Part shown: in pieces, positions 7,110 through 17,257 of the stretch
Numbering within the stretch: the stretch's first letter is position 1
Layout: each line of letters begins with the position of its first letter
Source: an uncultured Blastocatellia bacterium
Lineage (GTDB): Bacteria; Acidobacteriota; Blastocatellia; Pyrinomonadales; Pyrinomonadaceae
Length of the DNA stretch: 28,122 nt
Direction of reading: 5' to 3'
Assembly (NCBI GenBank): GCA_946480785.1
Contig: CAMLLD010000080.1
Location: forward strand, 1 to 28,122
Made by a program: the position numbers and the translations under genes
The notes under the pieces: model-generated
The model's input: the letters and a program-made list of their open reading frames with translations, nothing else
Databases searched by the model: none
Told to the model about the DNA's origin: nothing

Positions 7110-7550
7110 ATGAATTTGAATTCTGCTCTCAGATGGTGTGGTAGCTTATTGGTTCTCTACTCTTTGTTGGGTGTCGCGGCTTGCGAGAGGCCGATGACTA
7201 TCGCGGTGACTAAGGACTCCAATCCGCCCTCATTCAGACTCTCAGGGAGTGGGCGTTTGGTCTTTTTAACTGTATTTGAGGTGCTCCCAAATAAAACGCC
7301 CTCCCTCGCTGATCCGGTACTCTGGAAAATCAGACCCGCGCAAGAAAATTTAATTTCGGGGTTACCGGAGATTACCTACGGTGTGGTTCCACCAGGATTT
7401 ACGCAAACTGCGCCGACTAGTGGTACACCGCAACCACTTTTGGAAGGAAAGATGTATGAGATAGGTGGGCCAGCTTACGACGCAGACGGCGGATCGATAC
7501 GCTTCACAATCAAAGACGGTAAAGCGATCGTGGTGTCTTACGTTCGTTGA
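7110..7550 (+). CDS. Small lipoprotein of unknown function
   Basis: A 146-residue protein with a lipoprotein signal (WCGSLLVLYSLLGVAAC; lipobox GVAAC). The mature part is short and probably beta-rich (PSFRLSGSGRLVFLTVFEVLP; ITYGVVPPGFTQ), ending SIRFTIKDGKAIVVSYVR. GGAG lies about 10 nt before the ATG. It follows the DUF1579-like gene by 25 nt and converges on the PP2C gene (34-bp gap). No family recognised. Its codon and base use looks somewhat more A/T-rich than neighbours, so it may be a more recent acquisition (by-eye impression). Confidence 0.65.
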   Translation: MNLNSALRWCGSLLVLYSLLGVAACERPMTIAVTKDSNPPSFRLSGSGRLVFLTVFEVLPNKTPSLADPVLWKIRPAQENLISGLPEITYGVVPPGFTQTAPTSGTPQPLLEGKMYEIGGPAYDADGGSIRFTIKDGKAIVVSYVR

Positions 7551-7584
7551 TGAGTTTTTCTCACATGTTAAGGTGGCGAGTCTC

Positions 7585-9312
7585 TCAACCAGCACTCGCG
7601 CTGAGTTTCGCTTCTGCCTGACGCTTCACGATCACGAGCGTTATGTCGTCGGCGGCGCTTGTACCTTGGGCGAATTTTGTCAACGAAGATTCGATGCGAT
7701 CGCGAATGCCGGCCGCGGAGGCGTTCACGTTGCGCGCGACGACTTCATAAAGACGCGTCGCGCCGAATTCCTCGCCTGTTGGGCTCACCGCTTCTGTTAC
7801 ACCGTCCGAATAGATCACCAGCACATCGCCCGGCTGCAACTGCGTTCGCCCTTCGCGATACTCCGCATCAGGCTTGATCCCGAGCGGCAACCCGCCCGAC
7901 GCAAGCTGCTCCACCGTTCCTGCCGAATGAACGATCAACGGCGGATTGTGCCCCGCGTTGAGAAACGACAAGGCCCCCGTCACCGGATCGAGCTCCGCAT
8001 AAAACAACGTGACGAAGCGATTTGCGGGAATGTTGTCCGCCAGATAACGATTGACCGCCGAGATCGTCGCCGACAACGAATCGTGCGACGCCGACTGCGC
8101 ATGCACCGCCGCGTGCAACGACGACATCAACAACGCCGCGGCAGTTCCCTTACCCGAAACGTCGCCCAGCGCGATCACCAAACGACCGTCTTCACGCTCG
8201 ATGAAGTCGTAATAGTCACCGCCGATCTCGTAACACGGAAAACTGATGCCCTGAAGTTCATAACCTTCAACATGCGGCGGCGCCGTCGGCTGAAACCGTT
8301 GCTGAATCTCACTCGCCAGCGCCAGCTCACGTTCGAGGCGTTCGCGCTCCAACCGCGCTTCAACGAGTCGCGTATTCTCGACGCGAATCGCCGCCACCGA
8401 AGCGAGCGTCGTCAACACCTTCAAGTGATCTTCAGTAAAACGGCCTTCCGCAATCGGCGAGTCGGCGTAGATGATGCCAAACACCTTTTCGGCGACTCCG
8501 AGCGGCACCGCCAACACGGAGCGCACGCCCTGCAACACCATCGTGCCGCTCGCAAAACGCGGATCGTGTTGCGCATCGGAAGTCAGCACCGACTTCCCGC
8601 GCATCACCACTTCATCAAGCACGTTGCGAGACACGCGAATCTCACCGACTTCACCAACCCGATCGCGCAAACGCGCCACTGCCACACGCAGATCCTCACT
8701 GCCCTGATCGCGCATCATGATCAAACAACGGTCCGCGGGCACCGCTTCAAACACGAGCGAGACGATTTGTTCCAACGTGTCGTTCAACGTGGCCGACGAC
8801 AGCAGCGTGATTCCCACTTTACTGATCAACGCCAGAAGATCGCCGTGTTTCGCTTTCGGCTGCGTCGACGTGGTGGCGACTTCTTCCGGCTGCGTGCGCG
8901 CGCCCTCGATCGCTTCGAGCAAGCCCGAAGTGGTGCGATCGCCGGAAGCAAGCGCGATCGTCGCCTCGGGCAACGATCCCGTGTTGTCGGTGATCATCGT
9001 CGCGCCCATGCTCGAGTTGAAGCTGCCGTCGTCGAACACGATCTCCGTCTCGCCGATCTGAATGCGGCCGCCCGACGTCAGGTGCACGGCGCCTTCGACA
9101 GTCGCACCGTTGTAGAGCGTGCCGTTCGCGGAGCCGAGATCCTGCAACACGTAGTCTTCACCCTCGCGGCGCACTTCAGCGTGCACGCGCGAAGCAAACG
9201 GATCCGGAATACAGAGATCGTTCCGGGCGGAACGGCCGATGGTTATGCGCAAGCGCCCGAGTGGGAAGTGGTCAGGGGCGCGATCGGGGTATTTAACAAT
9301 AAGCTCAGTCAT
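7585..9312 (-). CDS. FHA-GAF-PP2C (SpoIIE/RsbU-type) protein phosphatase
   Basis: A 575-residue protein with three domains. An N-terminal FHA phosphothreonine-binding domain (about 20-95) contains ITIGRSARND, SRVHAEV and LGSANGT. A GAF sensor-like domain (about 165-315) is followed by a signalling helix (ARLERERLERELALASEIQQ). The C-terminal PP2C/SpoIIE domain (about 350-565) carries metal-ligand motifs GGDYYDF, LGDVSGKGT, YSDGVTEA and SAADDITL. It would dephosphorylate Ser/Thr-phosphorylated partners in the cytoplasm. The ATG at 9312 starts 1 nt after the RDD gene stop and is preferred over an upstream reading that overlaps it. It is the last gene of the FHA-kinase-RDD-phosphatase operon and so probably opposes the kinase encoded at 9803-11461. 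Partner assignment is inferred from linkage. Confidence 0.9.
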   Translation of the reverse strand: MTELIVKYPDRAPDHFPLGRLRITIGRSARNDLCIPDPFASRVHAEVRREGEDYVLQDLGSANGTLYNGATVEGAVHLTSGGRIQIGETEIVFDDGSFNSSMGATMITDNTGSLPEATIALASGDRTTSGLLEAIEGARTQPEEVATTSTQPKAKHGDLLALISKVGITLLSSATLNDTLEQIVSLVFEAVPADRCLIMMRDQGSEDLRVAVARLRDRVGEVGEIRVSRNVLDEVVMRGKSVLTSDAQHDPRFASGTMVLQGVRSVLAVPLGVAEKVFGIIYADSPIAEGRFTEDHLKVLTTLASVAAIRVENTRLVEARLERERLERELALASEIQQRFQPTAPPHVEGYELQGISFPCYEIGGDYYDFIEREDGRLVIALGDVSGKGTAAALLMSSLHAAVHAQSASHDSLSATISAVNRYLADNIPANRFVTLFYAELDPVTGALSFLNAGHNPPLIVHSAGTVEQLASGGLPLGIKPDAEYREGRTQLQPGDVLVIYSDGVTEAVSPTGEEFGATRLYEVVARNVNASAAGIRDRIESSLTKFAQGTSAADDITLVIVKRQAEAKLSASAG

Positions 9313-9313
9313 T

Positions 9314-9748
9314 TCAGAGCGAACCTTCACGAACGACGACAGTGCCGGAAATAATATCGTGCAAGCCGCGGCCATGCACGGTGACTGCCGCGAGCAGAAA
9401 TCCGATTCCCAACGTCACCAACGAGAGCGGGTAACCGATAAAGTGACGCAGGAACGCGCGCCCGATGCCGGGGTTCCCGCCATCGACGCGCTGAATTCGC
9501 AAACCCGCGGCCCATTTTCCCAGCGTGAGCCCGGTTAGACCAGGCAACACACCAAAGTTCAACAACGCGACGACGACCGCCAACGCGATCGCCGCAGTTT
9601 CAGCCGAGGTGCCGGCGGAGCGGCCGCCCCCACCTAACATACGCGCAAAAATGGTCCCTAAAACGACCAGCGAAACCAGCAATATGTAATCGATCAGCAA
9701 AGCGCCGCAGCGGAGGGAAAAGGGCGCGTGCAGACGTGACCGCGTCAT
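9314..9748 (-). CDS. RDD-family membrane protein
   Basis: A 144-residue membrane protein of the RDD family. The first helix carries the conserved Arg/Asp pair (LRCGALLIDYILLVSLVVLG), with further helices at AAIALAVVVALLNFGVLPGL and YPLSLVTLGIGFLLAAV, then the terminal GRGLHDIISGTVVV containing the second conserved Asp. I chose the ATG at 9748, with GGAGA 5 nt upstream. A TTG at 9793 would add 15 polar residues and leave only 9 nt after the kinase gene. RDD proteins are often linked to kinase/FHA genes; some have been connected to ion transport, but a specific role is not demonstrable here. Third gene of the signalling operon. Confidence 0.85.
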   Translation of the reverse strand: MTRSRLHAPFSLRCGALLIDYILLVSLVVLGTIFARMLGGGGRSAGTSAETAAIALAVVVALLNFGVLPGLTGLTLGKWAAGLRIQRVDGGNPGIGRAFLRHFIGYPLSLVTLGIGFLLAAVTVHGRGLHDIISGTVVVREGSL

Positions 9749-9802
9749 CCGTGTCTCCGGTTTTGAAGCGACGTATTTGGACACTGATGACAAGGAGATC
9801 GT

Positions 9803-11461
<1,659 letters not shown>

Positions 11462-11467
11462 CTTGTT

Positions 11468-12154
11468 CTATTTCACGATATGGAAGCGCAGGAACGTTTT
11501 GCCGACGATGATTTCGTCGCCGTCACACAGCACCTGCCGCTGTCCAGGGGGTAATCGCTTGCCACGGTTGATGAACGTACCGTTCGTCGATCCCAGGTCT
11601 TCTAAAAAATACTGTCCGTTACTCAGGGTGATGCGGGCGTGACGGCGCGAGACTTTCGCTTCGGGATCGTCGGTATCGAGATCGACGTCGGGGAAGATAC
11701 CGCCGTCAGCGTCCCAGCGTCCGATTTGCGCTTCCGTATCACTCAACATAAATTGCTTTCCGCTCGAACGGCCCTTTTCGATTACCAAACGCGCGTGTGG
11801 TTTGTTGGGCTGTCGCAACGACGAAAAGCTGAGACCGGCGGAAACACGTCTGCCGGCGAACTCGGCCTTTGTACCTTGCGAAGCGCCGTTATTGCCGTTC
11901 TGGCCCTGCGCGCCGGGAGGTTGATTACCACTCGGTGGCTGATGACCGCCGGGCGATTGATAGCCGGTTGGCGGCTGGTAAGCACTCGGTGGCTGATGAC
12001 CACTCGGTGACTGATAACTGCTCGGCGATTGATAACCGCCGCCGGCATTCGGCTGCGACGCCGGGCGGCCGTTCGGCCTTAGCGGCGCACCGCACTCATC
12101 GCAGTATTGCGAGCCGTCTAGATTTTCCGTTTTGCAGCGATCGCAGGTAATCAT
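11468..12154 (-). CDS. Zinc-ribbon / repeat-linker / FHA adaptor protein
   Basis: A 228-residue protein. It has an N-terminal zinc ribbon (Cys4, 7, 18, 21; CDRCKTENLDGSQYCDECG), then a low-complexity linker of seven hexapeptide units (YQSPSS/HQPPSA-like, residues 41-82). A C-terminal FHA domain (about 120-228) carries IGRWDAD, KVSRRHARITL and LGSTNGTFIN. The ATG at 12154 is preferred because GAAGG lies 5 nt upstream and the zinc ribbon begins immediately; an upstream TTG (12175) would add seven residues. Its FHA is closely similar to that of the kinase next door (DPE-KVSRRHARI shared), pointing to duplication within the operon. It probably reads phosphothreonine marks made by the kinase. First gene of the operon. 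Confidence 0.88.
   Translation of the reverse strand: MITCDRCKTENLDGSQYCDECGAPLRPNGRPASQPNAGGGYQSPSSYQSPSGHQPPSAYQPPTGYQSPGGHQPPSGNQPPGAQGQNGNNGASQGTKAEFAGRRVSAGLSFSSLRQPNKPHARLVIEKGRSSGKQFMLSDTEAQIGRWDADGGIFPDVDLDTDDPEAKVSRRHARITLSNGQYFLEDLGSTNGTFINRGKRLPPGQRQVLCDGDEIIVGKTFLRFHIVK
11909..12034 (-). repeat. In-frame 18-bp tandem repeat (Gln/Pro/Ser hexapeptides)
   Basis: Seven consecutive six-residue units encode YQSPSS, YQSPSG, HQPPSA, YQPPTG, YQSPGG, HQPPSG and NQPPGA in the FHA adaptor protein. The unit length of 18 nt keeps the frame, so copy number could vary between strains without breaking the gene. It probably forms a flexible tether between the zinc ribbon and the FHA domain. Confidence 0.85.
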
Positions 12155-12371
12155 CAGCGCCTTCGAAAAAAGCAAGCAATTCTAACGCGAAAGGTGTCTA
12201 ATGCGCCAACATCACGTTGAGGTGTTAACGCTGCAACCCTTTCGGACGTCTGTGCTTCGAAACCTGTTAGCTGGTTGGCCTTAGTTGCTCTTAAATGAAA
12301 CAGTCTGATAAGTTTTCCCGTAGTACCACTGCGAGATTTTAGCCCCGTCCAGAACCGAAGGAACCCAAAGA
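12155..12371. promoter_or_regulatory. Shared upstream region between the signalling operon and the ABC operon
   Basis: This 217-bp gene-free region separates the divergent starts at 12154 (-) and 12372 (+), so it should carry promoters for both operons. On the plus strand TTGCTC (12285-12290) and GATAAG (12307-12312) with a 16-bp spacer form a weak sigma70-like candidate. GAAGGA lies about 9 nt before the ATG at 12372 as the ribosome binding site. I see no clear operator palindrome or riboswitch. Confidence 0.4.
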
Positions 12372-13895
12372 ATGGCATTAAGTAAGAAAAAGAAGATTAT
12401 TATTGGCGCGGTCGTCGGCGTCGTCCTCCTGTCCGTTGTGATCATTAGCGTGGTTGCGAGCCGCAAGGAAGAGCCGGAAGTAGTCACCGTCAAGATCGAA
12501 ACGAGGCCCGAGCTCAAGCAAACCGTCACAGCGTCCGGCGAAATTCGTCCGATTCGCTACATCAAACTCACGAGCGAGGTTCCGGGGCGCATCGAGGAAA
12601 TCTATGTAACGGCCGGCGACCAGGTCACCAAAGGCAAGCCGCTGGTCCGCATCGACCCGACGCAGTTGCAGTCAAATCAGGAAGCCCAGTGGGCCGCAAC
12701 CCAGGCGTCGCTGAACGACGTGCAGAACGCCCGCAACGCCGTGAACAACGCGCAGCAGGCGCTCGCGGCAGCCGAAGCTTCCGTGGCCGCGGCCAAGCAG
12801 CAAGTCATCGCGTCTCAGACCAACGTTGACAAGGCCCAAATCGAACTCAACACGGCCCAACGCGAACTCAAGCGCTACACGGAACTGATCGAAGCGGGCG
12901 TCTCGTCGCGTTTCGAATACGACACCGCCCGCGACCGTTTTGACACCGCAAAAGTCGCGCTCGAAACGGCGAAAGCGAATCTCGAAGCGCAGAAGATCGC
13001 CGTCAAGGAAGCGATGGAACGCGCAAATCAACAACGCGTTGCCGTCACCCAGGCTCAGACAGACATCAAGTCATCCGAGATGCGCGCGAACCAGCAACAG
13101 GCCATGTTGCGCGGCCAGGTGAGCCAGCGCGAGAAAGCGACGCAGTTGTCGCCGCTGAACGGCGTCGTCGCTGATATTCCCACACGCGTCGGTGAGTTCG
13201 CGGTGGCCGGTCTATCGACCACGCCGTTGATGACCATCGCCGACATGTCGCAGATCAACGTTGAAGTGAACGTCGACGAAACGGAAATCAACAACGTCAA
13301 GGTGGGCCAGGAAGCGAAAGTTAAAGTCGACGCGCTCGGCGACAAGGAACTCAAAGCCGTCGTCACGCAGCGTAACCCGCTCGCGATCGCGAAGTCAGAC
13401 CAAACCGGCGGACTCTCGAACCGCGTCAACGTGCAGGAAGCGAAAGAGTTTAAAGTCACTCTCGAACTACGTGAGTTACCAGAAGACATATCGAACGGGC
13501 TGCGTCCCGGCATGAGCTCAACCGTAGTCATCACCACCGACACGAAGACCAACGTGCTCGCCGTGCCGCTCGAATCGATCGTTGAAAAAGAAGTCACCCC
13601 GAGCTCGTCGCCGTCGCCGAAGATCGCGGGCAACGTGCCGGTTGCGTCAAGCTCGCCGGGCGAGAAGCCGAAACCGAAGAAAGGCGTGTACATTCTCGAA
13701 GGCAACAAGGTGCGGTTTATCGAAGTGCAAACCGGCATCACGGGCGAAGCCGACATCGAAATCACCAGCGGATTGCAACCGGGCCAGGAGATCATACGTG
13801 GTCCAAGCCGCGTGCTGAAGACACTCAAGGACGGCATGACAGTCAAGCGGCAAACGAAGAAACCGGGCAATGCGAACGGAAACGAGGCCAGCTAG
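12372..13895 (+). CDS. MacA/HlyD/YknX-type efflux adaptor protein
   Basis: A 507-residue periplasmic adaptor (membrane fusion) protein. One N-terminal membrane anchor after a Lys-rich start (KKKKIIIGAVVGVVLLSVVIISVV). The first half of the lipoyl domain follows (VTASGEIRPIRYIKLTSEVPGRIEEIYVTAGDQVTKGKPLVRID), then a long Ala/Gln-rich coiled-coil hairpin (about 95-255). The second lipoyl half comes next (LSPLNGVVADIPTRVGEFAVAG), then a beta-barrel domain (INVEVNVDETEINNVKVGQEAKVKVDA) and a membrane-proximal domain with a Ser/Pro/Lys-rich insertion (about 412-440). It couples the permeases to export or to an outer-membrane partner; none is encoded here. Its stop codon abuts the ATPase start (TAG-ATG), so the operon is translationally linked. 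Confidence 0.9.
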   Translation: MALSKKKKIIIGAVVGVVLLSVVIISVVASRKEEPEVVTVKIETRPELKQTVTASGEIRPIRYIKLTSEVPGRIEEIYVTAGDQVTKGKPLVRIDPTQLQSNQEAQWAATQASLNDVQNARNAVNNAQQALAAAEASVAAAKQQVIASQTNVDKAQIELNTAQRELKRYTELIEAGVSSRFEYDTARDRFDTAKVALETAKANLEAQKIAVKEAMERANQQRVAVTQAQTDIKSSEMRANQQQAMLRGQVSQREKATQLSPLNGVVADIPTRVGEFAVAGLSTTPLMTIADMSQINVEVNVDETEINNVKVGQEAKVKVDALGDKELKAVVTQRNPLAIAKSDQTGGLSNRVNVQEAKEFKVTLELRELPEDISNGLRPGMSSTVVITTDTKTNVLAVPLESIVEKEVTPSSSPSPKIAGNVPVASSSPGEKPKPKKGVYILEGNKVRFIEVQTGITGEADIEITSGLQPGQEIIRGPSRVLKTLKDGMTVKRQTKKPGNANGNEAS

Positions 13896-14663
13896 ATGAG
13901 TAACGCGACGCTCACGCTTTCACCGACAGAAAACGTGATTCAGCAGCAGCCAGAGATTCAGGTTGACGGGCACGCCCCGTCATCGCTGATCTCGATGCGC
14001 AACATCTGGAAGACTTACCAGATGGGCACCGAACAAGTGCACGCGCTGCACGGCGTTTCCTTCGACATTCCGCGCGGCGAATACATCGCCATCATTGGAC
14101 CATCCGGCTCCGGCAAGTCGACGCTGATGAATCTCATCGGCTGTCTCGATACGCCGACGCAGGGCGAGTACTGGCTCAACGGCAAGAACGTCTCCGAAAT
14201 GGACGACGACGAGCTCGCGCGCATTCGCAACCAGGAAGTCGGTTTCGTTTTTCAAACCTTCAATCTGCTGGCGCGCGCGACCGCGCTGCACAACGTCGAG
14301 CTGCCGCTGATCTACGGGGGCGTCGGCTCGTCGCAACGTCACGAGATGGCGAAACAGGCGCTCAAGTCCGTCGATCTTGCCGAGCGCATGATGCACAAGC
14401 CCAACGAACTTTCCGGCGGTCAACGTCAGCGCGTCGCGATTGCGCGCGCGCTCGTCAACCACCCGTCAATTCTGCTGGCCGACGAACCAACCGGAGCGCT
14501 CGACTCACACACCAGCATGGAGATCATGGATCTCTTCGAACGGTTGCACTCCGAAGGCAACACGATCATCGTCGTCACGCACGAGCACGACATCGCCGAA
14601 CGTGCGCACCGCGTGATCTCGATTCGCGACGGACAGATCGAAAAAGACGAACGCATCAAGTAG
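13896..14663 (+). CDS. MacB/LolD-type ABC transporter ATPase
   Basis: A 255-residue ATPase. Walker [10 protein letters not shown] (68-76), Q-loop FVFQTFN (about 117-123), signature [15 protein letters not shown] (172-186), Walker [13 protein letters not shown] (192-203) and switch His229 (VVTHEHD) are all intact. It belongs to the MacB/LolD/YknY group that works with FtsX-type permeases in mechanotransmission rather than classic transmembrane transport. It has an N-terminal extension of about 30 polar residues before the core. It is the only ATPase in the operon and would have to serve all four permeases. It follows the adaptor stop directly and is followed after 10 nt by permease 1. Confidence 0.93.
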   Translation: MSNATLTLSPTENVIQQQPEIQVDGHAPSSLISMRNIWKTYQMGTEQVHALHGVSFDIPRGEYIAIIGPSGSGKSTLMNLIGCLDTPTQGEYWLNGKNVSEMDDDELARIRNQEVGFVFQTFNLLARATALHNVELPLIYGGVGSSQRHEMAKQALKSVDLAERMMHKPNELSGGQRQRVAIARALVNHPSILLADEPTGALDSHTSMEIMDLFERLHSEGNTIIVVTHEHDIAERAHRVISIRDGQIEKDERIK

Positions 14664-14673
14664 GAGAAGCAGG

Positions 14674-16014
14674 ATGGAGCGAAGTGGCGAGTATGACTCA
14701 GAGCCACAGCGCTACACTTCTGCCCGCGCTGGGCTCGCAGCCCGCCTCAAGTCGCTTCCCTTTTTCCGGCTCGCCGCGATCTGGGAAGCGTTTCGCGTCG
14801 CGACCGGAAGTCTGCGTGCGAACAAGCTGCGTACGGCGTTGACGTTGATGGGAATCGTCGTCGGCGTGACCGCGGTGATCGCGGTCGTGACGATCATCAA
14901 AGGTCTCGATCAAACAGTCGCCCAAACGTTTTCTTCGCAAGGCTCGACCGTTTTCACGATCTCGAAGAACCCGCAGATCATCAAGTCGCGCGAAGAGTTC
15001 ATCAAGTTCAACCGGCGCAAGGACGTGACGCACGACGACGCGGAAGCGATCGCGCGTTTGTGTCCCGCGTGTTGGCGCGTGGGCATCGCCGGGAACGCGA
15101 TCGAAACCGTCAAGTACCAGGACCAGAAAGCGGAGAACGTGCGCATTCGCGGCGTCGAGCCGTTGACGATGTTTGATATCGATGGGGTGAGCATCGACGC
15201 CGGACGCACCTGGACCGAAAGCGAAGGCGCGGCGGGCCGCGACATCTGCGTTGTTGGTCCGGACATGTTGAAGAACCTGTTCGGCGACGCGCCCGCGGAT
15301 CGCGCCCTGGGCCAGGAGGTACGCATCAATGGCCGGCCGTATACGGTGCTCGGCGTGCTGGAGCCGCTCGGATCGATCTTCGGCTTCTCGCGCGACAACG
15401 TGATCTACATTCCGTATTCGACTTACCAGAAAGCTTACGGCGCGCGACGTTCGCTCGTGGTTTTCATTCAGGTGCCGGCGGCAGAGCAACTCGAAGCAGC
15501 GGAAGATCAGGTGCGCACCGTGATGCGCAATCGCCGCGGCATCGGCACGAACGACACGGTTGACGACGAAGGCTTTGCGCTCGAGACGCAGGACGTATTT
15601 CTGAATCTCTACGGCTCGGCGACTTCGAACATTTACATCGTGACGATCGGTGTAGCCGCGATCTCGCTCGTCGTCGGCGGCATCGTCGTGATGAACATCA
15701 TGCTGGTGTCGGTAACGGAACGGACCAAGGAGATCGGGATTCGCAAAGCCATCGGCGCGCGGCGTAAAGATATTCTGACGCAGTTCTTGATCGAAGCCGT
15801 CGTTGTGACGGCGCTGGGCGGCGCGATCGGCGTCGGCACCGGCTTTGGTTTGGCTTACGTGATCTCGGCGCTGATCGGTTTTCCGTTGCTGGTGAGTGTG
15901 GCTTCGGCGGTGTTGGGCGTGGGAGTTTCTTCGATTGTGGGAATCGTCAGCGGACTCTGGCCCGCGTGGCGCGCGGCGAAACTCGATCCAATTGAGGCAT
16001 TGCGAGCTGAATGA
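14674..16014 (+). CDS. MacB/FtsX-type ABC permease, paralog 1
   Basis: A 446-residue permease. It has an N-terminal membrane helix (LRTALTLMGIVVGVTAVIAVVTI) and a large periplasmic MacB_PCD-type domain (about 85-320). Three C-terminal helices form the FtsX domain, with the conserved linker [31 protein letters not shown] and the terminal LWPAWRAAKLDPIEALRAE. It carries an N-terminal extension of about 45 residues not shared by the other three copies. AGGAGA with AGCAGG lies just before the ATG at 14674. Its stop overlaps the start of permease 2 by 4 nt (ATGA). It lacks the fused ATPase domain of Proteobacterial MacB and depends on the separate ATPase. Confidence 0.92.
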   Translation: MERSGEYDSEPQRYTSARAGLAARLKSLPFFRLAAIWEAFRVATGSLRANKLRTALTLMGIVVGVTAVIAVVTIIKGLDQTVAQTFSSQGSTVFTISKNPQIIKSREEFIKFNRRKDVTHDDAEAIARLCPACWRVGIAGNAIETVKYQDQKAENVRIRGVEPLTMFDIDGVSIDAGRTWTESEGAAGRDICVVGPDMLKNLFGDAPADRALGQEVRINGRPYTVLGVLEPLGSIFGFSRDNVIYIPYSTYQKAYGARRSLVVFIQVPAAEQLEAAEDQVRTVMRNRRGIGTNDTVDDEGFALETQDVFLNLYGSATSNIYIVTIGVAAISLVVGGIVVMNIMLVSVTERTKEIGIRKAIGARRKDILTQFLIEAVVVTALGGAIGVGTGFGLAYVISALIGFPLLVSVASAVLGVGVSSIVGIVSGLWPAWRAAKLDPIEALRAE

Positions 16015-17251
16015 GATTCGAAGACGTCAAAGAGTCGTCGTTGATGGCGCTGGACACGTTGCGCAGCAACAAGCTGCGCTCGGCGTTGACGATCCTTGGG
16101 GTGAGCGTCGGCGTTGTCACGGTGATCTTCATGGTGTCGATCATCCAGGGACTCAACAAAGCGTTCGCCGATCAGATCGAGTCGCTCGGCTCAAACACGA
16201 TCTTCGTTTCGAAATTCGAACCAAGCTTCGGACGCCCGCCCGGACCCGAAGAGATTCATCGTAAGGATCTGACGATGGAGGACGCCGAGGCGCTGCGCAC
16301 CGAGGCGCCTTCGATCATCGGCGTGTCGCCCATTCATCGTCTCCTCTCCGCGACGATGCGCTACGGCGACAAGCAGACCGACACACCGATTCTGTTTGGC
16401 GTCACGCCTTATTACGAGTTCGTGCAAACCCAGTACGTCGCTACCGGTCGTTTCGTCAACGACATCGACATGCAGGACCGCTCGAATGTCGTGATCATCG
16501 GTGTGGACGTGAAACAGGCGCTGTTTCCTTATGAAGACCCGGTCGACAAGGACGTTCGCATCAACGGCAACCCGTTTCGCGTGATCGGTGTGATGGAGCC
16601 GCTGGGAAATTTCTTCGGGCAGTCGCGTGACAACTCGATTTTCATTCCCATAACAACGTACGACAAGTATTATCCGGATTATCCCTTTCCGGAGTCGGTG
16701 TTCTTCGTGATCGTGCGGCCGCGCTCGCGTGCGGAAGTGAAGTCTGCGATGGATGAGATCACCGATATCCTGCGCCGCCGCCGTCGCGTCGCGCCGGGCG
16801 AGAAGAACAATTTCGGCATTTCGTCGCAGGACTCGCTGCTCGACGTTTACAACCAGCTCACTGGAGCAACCGCTTTGGTGCTAACGTCAATCTCATTTGT
16901 GGCTTTGATGATCGGCGGGATCGGCGTTATGAATATCATGCTGGTGTCGGTGACGGAGCGGACGAAGGAGATCGGCGTGCGCAAAGCCGTCGGCGCCAGC
17001 GTTTGAACATCATGTCGCAGTTTCTAATTGAAGCCGTGGTGTTGACGGCGATCGGCGGCTTTGCCGGACTGGCCGTCGGCGAGATCGCGAGTGTGTTGAT
17101 GAACAAGTATTCGCCGCTGCCGGCGTACGTGCCTTTGTGGGCCATCGCGGTCGGCGTGGGAATTTCGGCGGCGGTAGGAATCGTGTTTGGTTTGTGGCCG
17201 GCGTGGAAAGCGGCGCGTTTGAATCCAATCGACGCTCTCCGTTGGGAATAG
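16011..17251 (+). pseudogene. MacB/FtsX-type ABC permease, paralog 2, frameshifted
   Basis: Two overlapping frames (16011-17006 and 17003-17251) together encode a complete 413-residue permease once one base is restored near 16998. The first frame runs through the N-terminal helix, periplasmic domain and [14 protein letters not shown], then reads SV-stop at TGA 17004-17006. The other frame resumes with a CGT codon (Arg) and [19 protein letters not shown], ending LWPAWKAARLNPIDALRWE. The paralogs have VRKAIGARRADIM or IRKAIGARRKDIL here, so one missing base (GCC AG? CGT) restores GARRLNIM. The rest of the gene is undamaged. This suggests a sequencing/assembly error or a very recent mutation; the contig end also shows uncleaned adapter. 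Downstream genes remain in place and intact. Confidence 0.85.
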
Positions 17252-17257
17252 TTAATA

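Noticed and set aside
7551..7584. Possible transcription terminator between the convergent lipoprotein and phosphatase genes (TGAG-TTTTT-CTCA).
   Set aside because: The stem is only 4-5 bp and not GC-rich; too weak to call.
7465..9354. A very long open frame (629 codons) on the plus strand opposite the PP2C phosphatase gene.
   Set aside because: Its translation is rich in Arg/His/Gln with no recognisable domain, the typical mirror of a GC-rich gene. The minus-strand product has clear FHA, GAF and PP2C motifs.
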